64,000 nucleotides of DNA from Mycolicibacterium fortuitum subsp. fortuitum (GTDB taxonomy: Bacteria > Actinomycetota > Actinomycetes > Mycobacteriales > Mycobacteriaceae): contig NZ_AP025518.1 of the NCBI RefSeq assembly GCF_022179545.1, positions 1,426,001 through 1,490,000 on the forward strand. The letters are read 5' to 3'. A model generated the notes under the pieces. The model ran no database searches. It saw only the letters and a list, made by a program, of their open reading frames with translations, and was not told the origin of the DNA. The stretch's first letter is position 1; the number at the start of each line of letters is the position of its first letter. Both the position numbers and the translations under genes were made by a program. Below, piece after piece: positions 1-8,358 of the stretch.

Positions 1-215
1 CCCATGCCGCTGAACCCGAACACCGGCCCGTACCAGGGGCCGGTGTTCAAGGCGGGAGGGGACGTCACGATCGCGGTGCTGCCGTTGGTCTGGCATTGCG
101 TGGTGTGCGGCGACGTGGTGGTGCATCTGGGTGCAGCGGAGCCGAGCGGCGCCGTGAGAATCGCCAGAGCCAGCACGGCCGGCAACGCCGCCAGGCCCCG
201 AAATGTATTGCTCAT
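1..215 (-). CDS. small exported protein, 3' end outside the window
   Basis: The reading frame starts at the ATG at 215-213 and runs off the left edge (71 codons seen). Residues 1 to about 26 form a signal peptide: a short basic start (MSNTFRG), a hydrophobic Leu/Ala core and a small-residue cleavage region ending in GSAAP. The mature part begins with a CTTTS...QCQTNG segment, so two cysteines about 11 residues apart could form a disulphide, followed by an AIVTSPP stretch and a Gly/Pro/Tyr-rich tail. The next upstream gene (271-537) has the same layout, with a Cys pair, a TTEC/TTQC-like segment and a VxxxSxPP stretch, so the two look like tandem paralogues. Function unknown; cell-envelope or secreted location is inferred from the signal peptide only. 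Confidence 0.6.
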   Translation of the reverse strand, partial: MSNTFRGLAALPAVLALAILTAPLGSAAPRCTTTSPHTTQCQTNGSTAIVTSPPALNTGPWYGPVFGFSGM

Positions 216-270
216 GACCTGCTCCGATCGCTGGAGCAAGTCTACGTCCGAACTGCGCCGTCAGCGCTGG

Positions 271-537
271 TCAGAGGACAAAAAAGTCGTCATCCCAGGG
301 GAACATCCCGTATCCGGGCTGCGGCGGTGTCGAGTCGATCTGAACGTTGCCCTCGGACGCGCACTCGGTGGTCTGGCCACCCTCGACCGAACTGCCACCG
401 GTCACCTCGCACTGCGGCAGCAGCCGAGGCTCGCTCGGAGCGCTTGGCTCGGCCGAGGCCAGTGGGGCCAGGGCGATCGCCGCGGAAGCACCCCCGACCA
501 TCAGACAACCGGTCAGCGTGGTGAGGCGAATCTTCAT
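271..537 (-). CDS. small exported Cys-pair protein
   Basis: An 88-residue protein with a clear Sec signal peptide: MKIRLTT, a hydrophobic core around residues 8-26, and a likely cut after PLASA. The mature part is about 60 residues, acidic, with two cysteines (CEVTGG and TECASEG), then a STPPQPGYGMFPWDDDF tail rich in Pro and aromatics. A purine-rich Shine-Dalgarno (AGGAAGGAG, on the minus strand) lies just before the ATG. It resembles the truncated gene downstream at 1-215 in cysteine spacing and in the SPP/TPP-Gly-Pro tail, suggesting a tandem duplication. No enzymatic motif is visible. It is probably an actinobacterial secreted protein of unknown role. Confidence 0.65.
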   Translation of the reverse strand: MKIRLTTLTGCLMVGGASAAIALAPLASAEPSAPSEPRLLPQCEVTGGSSVEGGQTTECASEGNVQIDSTPPQPGYGMFPWDDDFFVL

Positions 538-562
538 CGCGGCGCTCCTTCCTGCGGGGGGT

Positions 563-1639
563 TTATCCGGCAGCGTACAGACCCTTCCCGGTGATCAACG
601 GCAGATCCAGAGTCGTCCGGATACCCGGCTTGGCATCCACCACCGCCGGAATCGCATTGACCACCCGCGCCGCCGTGGCGACCAGACCGGCATGGTTGTG
701 GTCTCCGTTCGGACTGCTAAGGCACAAGTCCAGGGTGTAAGACGGTTCACCGGTCACCACCACGCGGTAGGAACCGCCCTCCTGCGCCGGCTGTGGCCAC
801 TCGGGGCACAGGTCGTCGCGCAGCCGCGTCACGTGCTCCAACACCACGGCCGCCTTGCCGTCGCGCATACCGCGCACCTCGAAACGCAATGCGGCGGTGG
901 TTCCCTCGGGGACGCGCCCGGCTGCGATGTCGAAGTCTTCCGGCGCCGGAACCCGGGTGTGCTCCTCGGTGACCGCGTCGAGTTCGATGCCGAGTCCGGC
1001 GGCCAGCTGCCGGACCACCGAACCCCAGGCCAAGGACAGCACGCCTGGTTGCAGCAGCATCGGGGTCTCGTCGATGGGCTTACCGAAGCCCATCACGTCG
1101 AACATCACCGCCGGGCTGTCGTAGGTCGCGTAGTCGACGATCTCCATGCACCGGATCTGCTCGATCTGCTGGCAGGTGCCGGCAAGGGCCAGGGGCAGCA
1201 GATCATTGGCGAAGCCAGGGTCGATGCCGTTGACGAAGATGCTGGCCCCGCCGGCCTCGGCCGCAGTGGCGATGGGCTCGATCAACTCAGCCGGCAGCAC
1301 CTCCCACGGGTACTGGAGAAACACCGCGGAGCTGGCGACGACATTGACCCCGGCCGACAGGATGCGACGGTAGTCCTCAAGCGCCTCGGGCAGCCGGTTG
1401 TCGGCGAGCGCGGTGTAGACCACACATTCCGGCTTGGCCGCCAGGATCGCGTCTAGGTCGTCAGTGGCCAGTATTCCTGTCGAAACGTCAAGGCCGGCAA
1501 GCTCTCCGGCGTCCTTCCCGGCCTTGGCCGACGAGGAGACCCACACACCGGTGAGTTCGTAGTCCGGATTGGTGACGAGCTGCGCGAGAGCGTGCTTGCC
1601 GACGTTTCCGGTACCGATCGCCGCTACGCGAATGGCCAT
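563..1639 (-). CDS. dihydrodipicolinate reductase-like NAD(P)-dependent dehydrogenase
   Basis: A 358-residue protein with an N-terminal Rossmann nucleotide-binding motif (AAIGTGNVGKHAL, residues 6-18) typical of the DapB-like/2,4-diaminopentanoate dehydrogenase-like family. The middle (NGIDPGFANDLLPL) also matches that family. It is longer than true DapB (about 245-270 aa), so lysine biosynthesis is not implied; the substrate is unknown. It lies 8 bp downstream of the SDR gene at 1648-2439 on the same strand, so the two form an operon. The pair resembles Rv0926c-Rv0927c of M. tuberculosis by order and size (from memory). The KstR-type site upstream of the SDR gene would place it in lipid or sterol metabolism; that link is inference. 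Confidence 0.85.
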   Translation of the reverse strand: MAIRVAAIGTGNVGKHALAQLVTNPDYELTGVWVSSSAKAGKDAGELAGLDVSTGILATDDLDAILAAKPECVVYTALADNRLPEALEDYRRILSAGVNVVASSAVFLQYPWEVLPAELIEPIATAAEAGGASIFVNGIDPGFANDLLPLALAGTCQQIEQIRCMEIVDYATYDSPAVMFDVMGFGKPIDETPMLLQPGVLSLAWGSVVRQLAAGLGIELDAVTEEHTRVPAPEDFDIAAGRVPEGTTAALRFEVRGMRDGKAAVVLEHVTRLRDDLCPEWPQPAQEGGSYRVVVTGEPSYTLDLCLSSPNGDHNHAGLVATAARVVNAIPAVVDAKPGIRTTLDLPLITGKGLYAAG

Positions 1640-1647
1640 TTCACTCC

Positions 1648-2439
1648 TCAGAGGTCAGGGATCGGGAGGTCGAGATTGGGCATGTTGAGGCCGCCGTCGA
1701 CCTCGAGCACCTTGCCGGTCAGATAGCTGCCCGCCGGGGACGACAGATACACCGCGGCAGCGGCGATGTCCGCCGGATCACCGAGGCGGCGCAGCGGGGT
1801 GGCCTTCTCCATCGGGTCTCGCAGGGCGTCGTTGGAGGCGACGATGTCGAGCGCCGAGGTCAGGATCGAGCCGGGGGCGATGGCGTTGACGCGGATGCGC
1901 GGGCACAGGTCGAGCGCCGAGAGTCGGGTGTAGTGCGCCAGGGCAGCCTTGGCGGTGCCGTAGGCGGCGAACCCACGCCCCGCCAGTCGGCCGACCGTGG
2001 ACGTGATGTTGATGATGCTGCCGCCGCCGGAATGTTCGAGCATCAGCGGTACGGCTGCACAGGTCAGCGCGTGCGCTGTCGACACGTTGAACGTGAAGGC
2101 GTCACGCAGGTCTTTGGCGGAGGTGTTCATCAGCGGCGCAGGCATGGTGCCGCCGACGTTGTTGACGACGATATCTAGTTTCCCGAACGCCTCCACGGCG
2201 GTGGCCGCGAGCTCTGCTGTGGACTCCGGGTGGGCGAGATCGGCGACCACGACGTGTGCCCGTCGCCCGGTCGCGGCGATCTGCTCGGCAACTTCGTCGA
2301 GCTGCGACTTGGTACGGGCCGCGATGACCACGTCCGCACCGGCTTCCGCGAATGCCAGGGCTGTGGCGGCACCCAGTCCGCGGCCGGCTCCGGTGACGAT
2401 CGCAACCTTGTCGTCCAGTCGGAATCTGTCCAGAATCAC
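1648..2439 (-). CDS. short-chain dehydrogenase/reductase (SDR), Rv0927c-like
   Basis: A classical SDR of 263 residues: the nucleotide-binding TGxxxGxG motif (VTGAGRGLG), the NNVG motif after strand 4, an active-site Ser in NITSTVG, and YGTAKAA supplying the catalytic Tyr and Lys. The C-terminal [12 protein letters not shown] is also typical. Two in-frame GTG starts exist at 2445 and 2439. The second is preferred because a GGAG lies 5 nt before it, whereas the first overlaps that Shine-Dalgarno. It is the first gene of a two-gene operon with the DapB-like gene. A KstR-type palindrome lies at 2503-2518, about 65 bp upstream. The substrate is not determined by sequence; a hydroxyacyl or steroid-like alcohol is plausible. 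Confidence 0.88.
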   Translation of the reverse strand: MILDRFRLDDKVAIVTGAGRGLGAATALAFAEAGADVVIAARTKSQLDEVAEQIAATGRRAHVVVADLAHPESTAELAATAVEAFGKLDIVVNNVGGTMPAPLMNTSAKDLRDAFTFNVSTAHALTCAAVPLMLEHSGGGSIINITSTVGRLAGRGFAAYGTAKAALAHYTRLSALDLCPRIRVNAIAPGSILTSALDIVASNDALRDPMEKATPLRRLGDPADIAAAAVYLSSPAGSYLTGKVLEVDGGLNMPNLDLPIPDL

Positions 2440-2502
2440 GTGCACTCCATTCGCTTGCTCGGCGTCACGCTAGCAGGGTCGGCGGGCCCGGGTGAGCGGT
2501 TT

Positions 2503-2518
2503 CTGAAACACGTTCTAG
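2503..2518. promoter_or_regulatory. candidate KstR operator
   Basis: The 16 bp read CTGAAACACGTTCTAG, which fits the published KstR consensus TnnAACnnGTTnnA exactly (positions 2504-2517). It lies about 65 bp upstream of the SDR start at 2439 and about 105 bp upstream of the plus-strand gene at 2624. KstR is the TetR-type repressor of mycobacterial cholesterol catabolism. A second, even more symmetrical copy is at 19555-19570. Assignment is by motif only. Confidence 0.6.
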
Positions 2519-2623
2519 TCGGGTTGTTGTCCGCCCATGCGTGCCGCGGACTATGCCCAAAGCCCCTCCGCATCTGCGCCGGCGGGAGCACAATCGAGGA
2601 GTCAGCTCAAGGTGGGAGCCGCG

Positions 2624-3100
2624 ATGACCCAGCAGCGATATGACTTCTTCGGCGACCTGTTCGCGCGATATTTCAGTCCCGCGATCGATCGGTACCCATC
2701 GACGGCGGGCGTCCTCGTCCACCGCCTGCTCGCGTGTACCGACGACGTGCAGGACAGGTTGGCCCAGGCCCGTCTGGCGGCTGCGACGTGGGGGGAGCAG
2801 GAGATGGGTTATCCCGGCCACGTGCAGCCCGCCTCAGAACTGTTCGTGTTCACCCAGTGCGGCCTGATGTACGGTGCGCGGTTCGCCGATGCCCGCCACG
2901 GGCTCTATTACCTCGCCACGCCGCGCACGATGTTCGATGCGTTCGTCGATCAGATCGAGCACACACCGCTGCGCCCGGGCGCGGTCGTCGCCGTCGATCG
3001 GCGCTGCAGTCACGACCTCGAATCGGCTCATCCCATGGATGCCGCGCTGCGCCGGATCTTGGACGAACACGAGGCTCTGCGCGTCGACGTGCGAGCGTAG
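2624..3100 (+). CDS. uncharacterised 158-aa protein
   Basis: The start is placed at the ATG at 2624 because AGGTGGGAG sits 5-6 nt upstream; an upstream in-frame ATG at 2537 has no such site. The product begins MTQQRYDFFGDLF and is a soluble mixed alpha/beta protein with no signal peptide or membrane span. It has several aromatic and Arg residues, a central FTQCGLMYGARFADARHG stretch and an acidic C-terminus (LDEHEALRVDVRA). I recognise no family. It is divergent from the SDR operon and shares the intergenic region carrying the KstR-type site, so it could be co-regulated. Confidence 0.6.
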   Translation: MTQQRYDFFGDLFARYFSPAIDRYPSTAGVLVHRLLACTDDVQDRLAQARLAAATWGEQEMGYPGHVQPASELFVFTQCGLMYGARFADARHGLYYLATPRTMFDAFVDQIEHTPLRPGAVVAVDRRCSHDLESAHPMDAALRRILDEHEALRVDVRA

Positions 3101-3252
3101 AGGCGCTCGGCGGGCGCTCATGTTAACGCCGTGTTTCGGCAGCATTCGCTGGGTGTTAACCGGTGTGGATTCGGTATGAGATTGTCCGACAACGGATTTC
3201 GGCGTTTTACGGTTAGCCCACTTCACCGAACCTGAAAGGCGGGCTGAACCCA

Positions 3253-3576
3253 GTGAAACCGAACATGAGGAGCATGTGTATCGCCGGTGTCGGGCTGAGC
3301 GGGCTGGGGTTGGCGGTGGCCGCACCGGTTGCCGCCGCGCCCACGGAGTCGACCGCAAGCCAGACCATCAGTGACCTCGAGAGTCAGGGCTACCGGGTGA
3401 TCTTGAGCAAGGTCGGCACCAAGGCCATCGACGATTGCACGGTGAGTGCCGTACGTCAGGGGCGTTCGGTCACTGCGCCGCAGGTACCTGCCGGCGCGGC
3501 AAGCATCACGTCGTTCAACCCGGGGCAGAACCTGCAGTACACGACCGTATACGTGGACCTGGACTGCCGGCGCTGA
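3253..3576 (+). CDS. small exported protein, mycobacterial CTVxxVRQG family
   Basis: A 107-residue protein with a GTG start at 3253 preceded by GAAAGGCGGG. The signal peptide core (VGLSGLGLAVAAPVAAAP) ends near residue 29. The mature region has QTISDLESQGYRVILSKVG, a central DDCTVSAVRQG and a C-terminal YVDLDC. Each of these three blocks recurs in the protein at 16361-16654 (QTVKSLQTSGYHVIVNRTG, ANCTVLGVRQG, YVDVAC), so the two are paralogues with two conserved cysteines, probably disulphide-linked. Function unknown. It ends 1 bp before the convergent mku stop. Confidence 0.75.
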   Translation: MKPNMRSMCIAGVGLSGLGLAVAAPVAAAPTESTASQTISDLESQGYRVILSKVGTKAIDDCTVSAVRQGRSVTAPQVPAGAASITSFNPGQNLQYTTVYVDLDCRR

Positions 3577-3577
3577 G

Positions 3578-4483
3578 CTACTTCTTGGCGGCAGCCTTCT
3601 TCGCCGCCTTCTTGGCCGGAGTTTTCTTGACCGGCGCTTTCTTTGCGGCTGCTTTTTTGGCCGGTTCCTTCTTGTCCGGCTCCTTGTCGGCGCTTCCCCG
3701 GGCCTTCACGCTGGCCTCAAGTTTGGCCAACAGGTCGGACACGTCCTCGGTCTCGTCGAGCTCCGTTGGCTGCTCTTCAACCGAGAATGCTTCTCCGCCT
3801 TCGAGTTTGGCCTGGACCAGTTCGTGCAATTGTTCCTGATAGTCGTCGCGGAACTGGTCCGGCTTGAAGTCGTCGGTCATGGACTCGACGACTTGGCCCG
3901 CCATCTTCAACTCGGCCGGCTTGATGTCGACCTCCTTGTCCAGCACCGGGAAATCGGGGTCGCGGATCTCGTCCGGCCATAGCAGGGTGTGGATCACCAT
4001 GACGTTGCGCTTGCTGAAATCTTTGACCCGCAACGCGGCCAACCGCGTCTTGTTGCGCAGCGAGAAGTGCACTATGGCGACCCGCTCGGTTTCGGCGAGT
4101 GTCTCGGCCAGCAGCACATAGGACTTCGACGATTTGGAGTCGGGCTCCAGGAAATAGCTCTTGTCGTACATCAACGGATCGAGTTGATCGGCCGGGACGA
4201 ACTCGACGACTTCGATCTCACGGCTACGCTCCTCGGGCAGCGTGGCGATGTCTTCGTCGGTGATCACCACCATCTGCCCGTCGTCTGATTCGAATGCCTT
4301 GTTGATGTCTCGGAACTCGACGACCTCGCCGCACACTTCGCAGACCCGCTTGTAGCGGATGCGCCCGTTGTCCTTGGCGTGGACCTGATGAAACTTGATG
4401 TCGTGGTCCTCGGTGGCGCTGTAGACCTTGACCGGCACGTTCACCAGGCCGAAGGCGATCGAACCCTTCCAGATGGATCGCAT
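3578..4483 (-). CDS. mku: non-homologous end-joining protein Ku
   Basis: A bacterial Ku of 301 residues: MRSIWKGSIAFGLVNVPVKVY is the family signature N-terminus, and the Ku core runs to about residue 250. The last 45 residues are a Lys/Ala/Pro low-complexity tail (repeated AAKKA/PAKK units), the extended basic C-terminus seen in rapid-growing mycobacteria and implicated in DNA binding. Ku homodimers ring double-strand ends and recruit LigD, which is encoded at 10707-12983. Usually mku and ligD are adjacent; here about 6 kb of accessory genes separate them. It lies 60 bp downstream of the PNPOx gene on the same strand. Confidence 0.97.
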   Translation of the reverse strand: MRSIWKGSIAFGLVNVPVKVYSATEDHDIKFHQVHAKDNGRIRYKRVCEVCGEVVEFRDINKAFESDDGQMVVITDEDIATLPEERSREIEVVEFVPADQLDPLMYDKSYFLEPDSKSSKSYVLLAETLAETERVAIVHFSLRNKTRLAALRVKDFSKRNVMVIHTLLWPDEIRDPDFPVLDKEVDIKPAELKMAGQVVESMTDDFKPDQFRDDYQEQLHELVQAKLEGGEAFSVEEQPTELDETEDVSDLLAKLEASVKARGSADKEPDKKEPAKKAAAKKAPVKKTPAKKAAKKAAAKK

Positions 4484-4543
4484 TTGCCCAGTATGGCTTG
4501 ATATCGGCCCCGGTGCGAAGAACCTGGCGCGCGAGGCGCCCGA

Positions 4544-5179
4544 TCAAGTTCCCTTGATCAGGCGGCGCACGGATTCGGGCGTGTCGGTTTCGGGGGTCAC
4601 CCATGGCGCAGGAACCGGATCGCCGGCCACCGTCCGCAGCGGCACCACGCCGGCCCATCCGCCGTGGTCGGCCTGCGCCTCGGGGCGCGGCGGCGGTGCG
4701 TCGCGGACCTTGACCGTCCAGCCCTCGGGCTCGATCGGCAGGGCAATCGCCAGTGTCGCGGCCAGCTCCTTCTTCGTGCTGGACCGCACCTCACTGCTGC
4801 GGCCGGGAATCAGCGCATCGCTCATCAGGTCCAGTGCATGCGCCGCGTCGGGTTGGTCGATCACCGTCAGATTGCCCCGCACCACCGCCGAGCGGTAATT
4901 GGCGGTGGACTCGAAAAGCGTTTCCGCAACCACGATTCCGTCGAGAAGGGTGACACAGAAAGCGGCAGGAGCTCCAGCCGCCACATGTCGTAGGGCGCCG
5001 GCGCCCGTCGAGCCATGCAGCACCACCCGATCCCCGTCACGGGCATAGAGCATCGGGACGACCCATGGCAGCCCGTCCACCACCGTCGCGAGGGTGCCCA
5101 CCGCGGCGGCGTCCAGCACCGAGTCGAGGGCGGCGCGGTCGGTGCGGGCCAGGTGATGTTCTCTTCTGATCTGCTTCAC
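4544..5179 (-). CDS. pyridoxamine 5'-phosphate oxidase-family flavoprotein
   Basis: A 211-residue protein of the split-barrel flavin-binding superfamily (PNPOx-like/nitroimidazole-resistance-like). It shows the typical VGTLATVVDGLPWVVPMLYARDGDRVVLHGSTGAGALRH pattern: barrel strands, then a His/Gly-Ser-rich flavin phosphate site, followed by FESTANYRSAVVRG. It is divergent from the MocR-type regulator at 5259-6698 with only 79 bp between them, a known pairing in actinobacteria for vitamin B6 or flavin-linked functions. Possible roles are a B6-salvage enzyme or an F420/FMN reductase. The exact reaction is not shown by sequence. Confidence 0.85.
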   Translation of the reverse strand: MKQIRREHHLARTDRAALDSVLDAAAVGTLATVVDGLPWVVPMLYARDGDRVVLHGSTGAGALRHVAAGAPAAFCVTLLDGIVVAETLFESTANYRSAVVRGNLTVIDQPDAAHALDLMSDALIPGRSSEVRSSTKKELAATLAIALPIEPEGWTVKVRDAPPPRPEAQADHGGWAGVVPLRTVAGDPVPAPWVTPETDTPESVRRLIKGT

Positions 5180-5241
5180 AGGTCAGATTCTGCGAACATT
5201 CCGGCATGTCTAGAAGGTCCAGAAAAAGCTGATATCGGTAG

Positions 5242-5255
5242 ACCACTATCGTGGT
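5242..5255. promoter_or_regulatory. inverted repeat at the MocR start, candidate operator
   Basis: ACCAC-TATC-GTGGT is a perfect 5-bp inverted repeat with a 4-bp spacer ending 3 bp before the ATG of the MocR gene at 5259. There is no Shine-Dalgarno between it and the ATG. An operator here could act on the regulator gene itself and on the divergent PNPOx gene. The arms are short, so chance is possible. Confidence 0.35.
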
Positions 5256-5258
5256 TCC

Positions 5259-6698
5259 ATGGCCCGCCACGCACCCGACCTGCACTTGGCCCTGCACATC
5301 CCGGCCGGCCGATCTCCATTACGCCAGCGCATAGCGACGGCGCTCGTCGAGCAGATCAGGATGGGCCGGCTCGGGCCCGGAGACGCATTGCCGTCGACCC
5401 GAAGCCTGGCCACCGAACTCGGCGTCGCCCGCTCGTCGGTGGTCGACGCGTACGACGAGCTCGCCGCGGCCGGCTACACCACCGCCCGGCCGGGTTCGGG
5501 CACGCGGATCGCCGCCGGCGCAGACACCGCAGCGCGCGCCGGCGCGGCTTCGCACGTCACTTCCAGCGGTGTGGCCCCGGTGATGCGGAGGGCCTCGCAC
5601 GAACCATCGCCTGCCTGGGACCTCACACCTGGGCACCCCGACCCAAGCCTGATCTCGGCCACCGACTGGCGCCGCGCGTGGCGAGCGGCCGCCGCCGCAC
5701 CGATCGCGTCGGCGGCCTCGGGGCCGTACGGGCACCCTGAGCTCCGCCACGCGTTGGCCGGCCACCTACGACGCACCCGCGGAATCGTCGTCGACCCGAG
5801 CGAACTGGTCGTCGTCCCCGGTGTGGCCTCGGCCTTGCGCACCATCACCTCGGCGGCCGGGCTGGCCGGCCGCGACATCGCGTTCGAGGAGCCGGGATAC
5901 GTCGAGGCCCGGGAGGTGTTCGAGATGTGCGGGGTGCGAACCCGTGCGGTGGTGGTCGACGGCGACGGTCTGGACCCCGGCTCGCTGCGCAGCACCGATT
6001 CGGCCGTGTATTGCACTCCGGCGCATCAATATCCTCTCGGGGCACGGCTGCCCGTGGCGCGCCGCGCGCGCCTGGTGCAGTGGGCTGCTCGGACCGGCAG
6101 TCTGCTCATCGAGGACGACTACGACGGCGAGTTCCGTTACGACGTGTCGGCCCTGCCGGCCTTGCGCGGTATCGACGGAGGGCAAGACAGTGTGGCCTAC
6201 GTCGGGACGGCATCGAAAATGCTCACGCCGGCACTCCGGGTGGCCTGGCTGCTGCCGCCGCCGGCGCTACGCGATGCCGTCGCCGACGCACTGGAACGCA
6301 GTGGCGAATCGGTTTGTACGGTGACCACTCTCGCGTTGGCCCGATTCATCGAATCGGGAGCGTTGACCCGCCACCTTGCCCGCGCGGCGCGCACCTACTC
6401 GGCGCGACGGTCAGCGCTCGTCGCCGCATTCGGCCGACATTCTGCGGGCGACGAACTGGCGGGGGTCGAAGCGGGCCTGCACCTGGTGGTGCGGCTGCGC
6501 GACGGCACCGACGACCTCACCGTCGCTGCGGCACTGCGTGACCGTGGGGTGGCGGTGTCGCCGCTGTCCTCGTTCTTCACGGGACCGGCCACTGCAAGCG
6601 GGCTGGTGTGCGGTTATGCGCGGCTGCCCGAAACCCGGGCGGACGCGGTGGCCGAGCTGGTCGCCCAGGCCATCGCAGAGGCAGCCGGTCACCGCTGA
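5259..6698 (+). CDS. MocR/PdxR-type transcriptional regulator (GntR HTH + aminotransferase fold)
   Basis: A 479-residue protein with two domains. Residues about 15-85 are a GntR winged helix (PLRQRIATALVEQIRMGRLGPG; LPSTRSLATELGVARSSVVDAYDEL). Residues about 110-475 are a class-I aminotransferase-like PLP domain, with TPAHQYPLG, the EDDYDGEFRYD block and a GTASKMLTPALR segment carrying the Schiff-base lysine. These regulators sense PLP or an amino-acid adduct. Its divergent partner is a PNPOx-family gene, consistent with a PdxR-like role in vitamin B6 control, although GABA or taurine regulators share the fold. The ATG at 5259 has no clear ribosome site, so leaderless translation is possible. 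Confidence 0.9.
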   Translation: MARHAPDLHLALHIPAGRSPLRQRIATALVEQIRMGRLGPGDALPSTRSLATELGVARSSVVDAYDELAAAGYTTARPGSGTRIAAGADTAARAGAASHVTSSGVAPVMRRASHEPSPAWDLTPGHPDPSLISATDWRRAWRAAAAAPIASAASGPYGHPELRHALAGHLRRTRGIVVDPSELVVVPGVASALRTITSAAGLAGRDIAFEEPGYVEAREVFEMCGVRTRAVVVDGDGLDPGSLRSTDSAVYCTPAHQYPLGARLPVARRARLVQWAARTGSLLIEDDYDGEFRYDVSALPALRGIDGGQDSVAYVGTASKMLTPALRVAWLLPPPALRDAVADALERSGESVCTVTTLALARFIESGALTRHLARAARTYSARRSALVAAFGRHSAGDELAGVEAGLHLVVRLRDGTDDLTVAAALRDRGVAVSPLSSFFTGPATASGLVCGYARLPETRADAVAELVAQAIAEAAGHR

Positions 6699-7627
6699 GC
6701 CGGCGGGGAACCCTGCACCGTGGTCAATGCGGCGCGGTCAGGCAGATCGGCGCCGGCACGTCCCACGGTCAGTGCCGAAGCCAGCACCGCCGTCGACAAC
6801 ACCTCGGTCAGAGCGTCCGTGCTGATCCTGCCCAGATCACGGCGGTGGTCGGCGCCCAGCAGGTCGCGTGACCACAGTGCGTCGAGCAACCCCGTCATGA
6901 ACGCGTCGCCCGCGCCCACGGTGTCCACCACGCGCACCGGCCGCGCGGCCACCGACACCACACCGGCCCGGCACACCGCGAAGGCGCCCCGCTCGCCGGA
7001 GGTCACCGCGACGATCGACGGGCCGACCTCCAACCAGGCCCGGGCGATCTGCTCGGGGGAATGACGCGGATCAACCCAGCGCAGATCGTCCTCGGAGGCC
7101 TTGACGATGTCCGCGCGTTCGACGAGCCGGTCGATGCGTCCTCGGGCGATGTCGTCGTCCTGCACCACGTCCGCGCGGACATTCGGGTCGAAGGTGATGG
7201 TCGCGGACATGCGGTAGGCATCCAGCAGCGCGGCTGTGGCACGGCAGCCCGGCTCCAGCACCGTGGCGATCGAACCGGTGTGGACCAGCAGCGGAGTCGC
7301 CACCTCGGGCGTGCCGCTCAATTGCCAGTCGATGTCGAAGCGGTAGCGGGCCGCCCCTGCGCCGTCCAGGGTGGCCATCGCGGTGGAAGTCTTGCTGCCG
7401 CCGATGCTTCCCGAAACCAGCTGTACCCCAGAGCTTTCCACGTACTCGACGATGCGCCGGCCGCGGGCGTCGTCAGCGATGTGGGTGAGGAAGTCGACGC
7501 CACGGCCCAGCCGGCCCAGACCGACAGCCACGTTGAGCGGACTGCCGCCGACGTACTCGCCGACGACGTTGCCGTCACGCTCGACGATGTCGATCAGTGC
7601 CTCGCCGATGACAAGGGCCCGGCTCAT
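6689..7627 (-). CDS. PfkB-family carbohydrate kinase
   Basis: A 312-residue ribokinase/fructokinase-type sugar kinase. The N-terminus has GEALIDIVERDG and the substrate motif VGGSPLNVAVGLGRLG. The C-terminus has the PfkB signature 2 with the catalytic base, DTVGAGDAFMTGLL. The start is taken at the ATG at 7627 (MSRALVIGEAL), with a GGAA just upstream; an ATG three codons earlier (7636) is possible. Fructokinase-like spacing is seen but substrate cannot be fixed. The 3' end overlaps the convergent MocR gene by 10 bp. Confidence 0.9.
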   Translation of the reverse strand: MSRALVIGEALIDIVERDGNVVGEYVGGSPLNVAVGLGRLGRGVDFLTHIADDARGRRIVEYVESSGVQLVSGSIGGSKTSTAMATLDGAGAARYRFDIDWQLSGTPEVATPLLVHTGSIATVLEPGCRATAALLDAYRMSATITFDPNVRADVVQDDDIARGRIDRLVERADIVKASEDDLRWVDPRHSPEQIARAWLEVGPSIVAVTSGERGAFAVCRAGVVSVAARPVRVVDTVGAGDAFMTGLLDALWSRDLLGADHRRDLGRISTDALTEVLSTAVLASALTVGRAGADLPDRAALTTVQGSPPAQR

Positions 7628-7667
7628 GGTTTCCATGGTAGGTGGCTGTAGGTAGGTCGCGGACAGC

Positions 7668-8330
7668 TTAGAGGCGTCCGGCGATGAATCCCGCCGCCTG
7701 GTCGGGATACGGCGGAAGCTCATAGGCGCTGTGGGCTGCGCGCAGGCGGCCACCCTGAACACAGATCGGATCACCGGGGCTGCACAGGTCGATGGCGCGT
7801 CCGGCGAACTGCCCGCTGCCCGACAGCGGGGTGCCGAACCGGTTGCCGGGATTGCCGAACACCGCTACCGCCGCCACCCGGTCGGTGCCCTCCGGCGGCA
7901 GCGGGGGAGCCGAGCCGATGGTGCCGATCCGGTCACCGACCGGGGGTACCCCGGCCAGCATGGAGACCGCCGCCGCGCCTTGTGAGAACCCGCCCAACAC
8001 CACCTGGGTACCCGGGCATTGGTCAGCCAGCCAGGCGATGTGCCCCGCCGCGTCATTCGCGGCCTCGGCGGTGGTCAGAAAGTTGAGACCGGCCGGATAG
8101 TTCACCGCGTACACCCCGAGATCGCGGGGCGCGATCCTGGGCGCGAGTTGGTCGACCAGTGCCTGACCCACCCGCCCGATCCCCGGCGGCTCTCCAGTAC
8201 CGCGGGCGAAGACCAGTTCGACGTCTGGGCACGGATTGGCTGCCGCCTCGGGCGACGGTCCGCTGACCACGGCGGCCGCCGCAATCGTTACCGCCACGGC
8301 GGACCTGAGGACTGCGGTGTTCAGCGACAT
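7668..8330 (-). CDS. secreted cutinase-family serine esterase
   Basis: About 220 residues from the ATG at 8330 (MSLNTAVLRS), which gives a good signal peptide of about 31 residues ending EAAAN; an upstream ATG at 8372 would bury it. The cutinase domain has the ELVFARGTGEPPGIG start, the nucleophile elbow GFSQGA, the Asp within DLCSPGDPIC flanked by cysteines, and the catalytic His in AHSAY. Mycobacterial cutinase-like proteins act as exported lipases, phospholipases or mycolate-ester hydrolases. It is the last gene of a minus-strand run beginning with the secreted nuclease at 10520, 28 bp downstream of the Pro-rich membrane protein. Confidence 0.92.
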   Translation of the reverse strand: MSLNTAVLRSAVAVTIAAAAVVSGPSPEAAANPCPDVELVFARGTGEPPGIGRVGQALVDQLAPRIAPRDLGVYAVNYPAGLNFLTTAEAANDAAGHIAWLADQCPGTQVVLGGFSQGAAAVSMLAGVPPVGDRIGTIGSAPPLPPEGTDRVAAVAVFGNPGNRFGTPLSGSGQFAGRAIDLCSPGDPICVQGGRLRAAHSAYELPPYPDQAAGFIAGRL

Positions 8331-8358
8331 CCGTCCATGGTCACACCTTGACGGCGCA

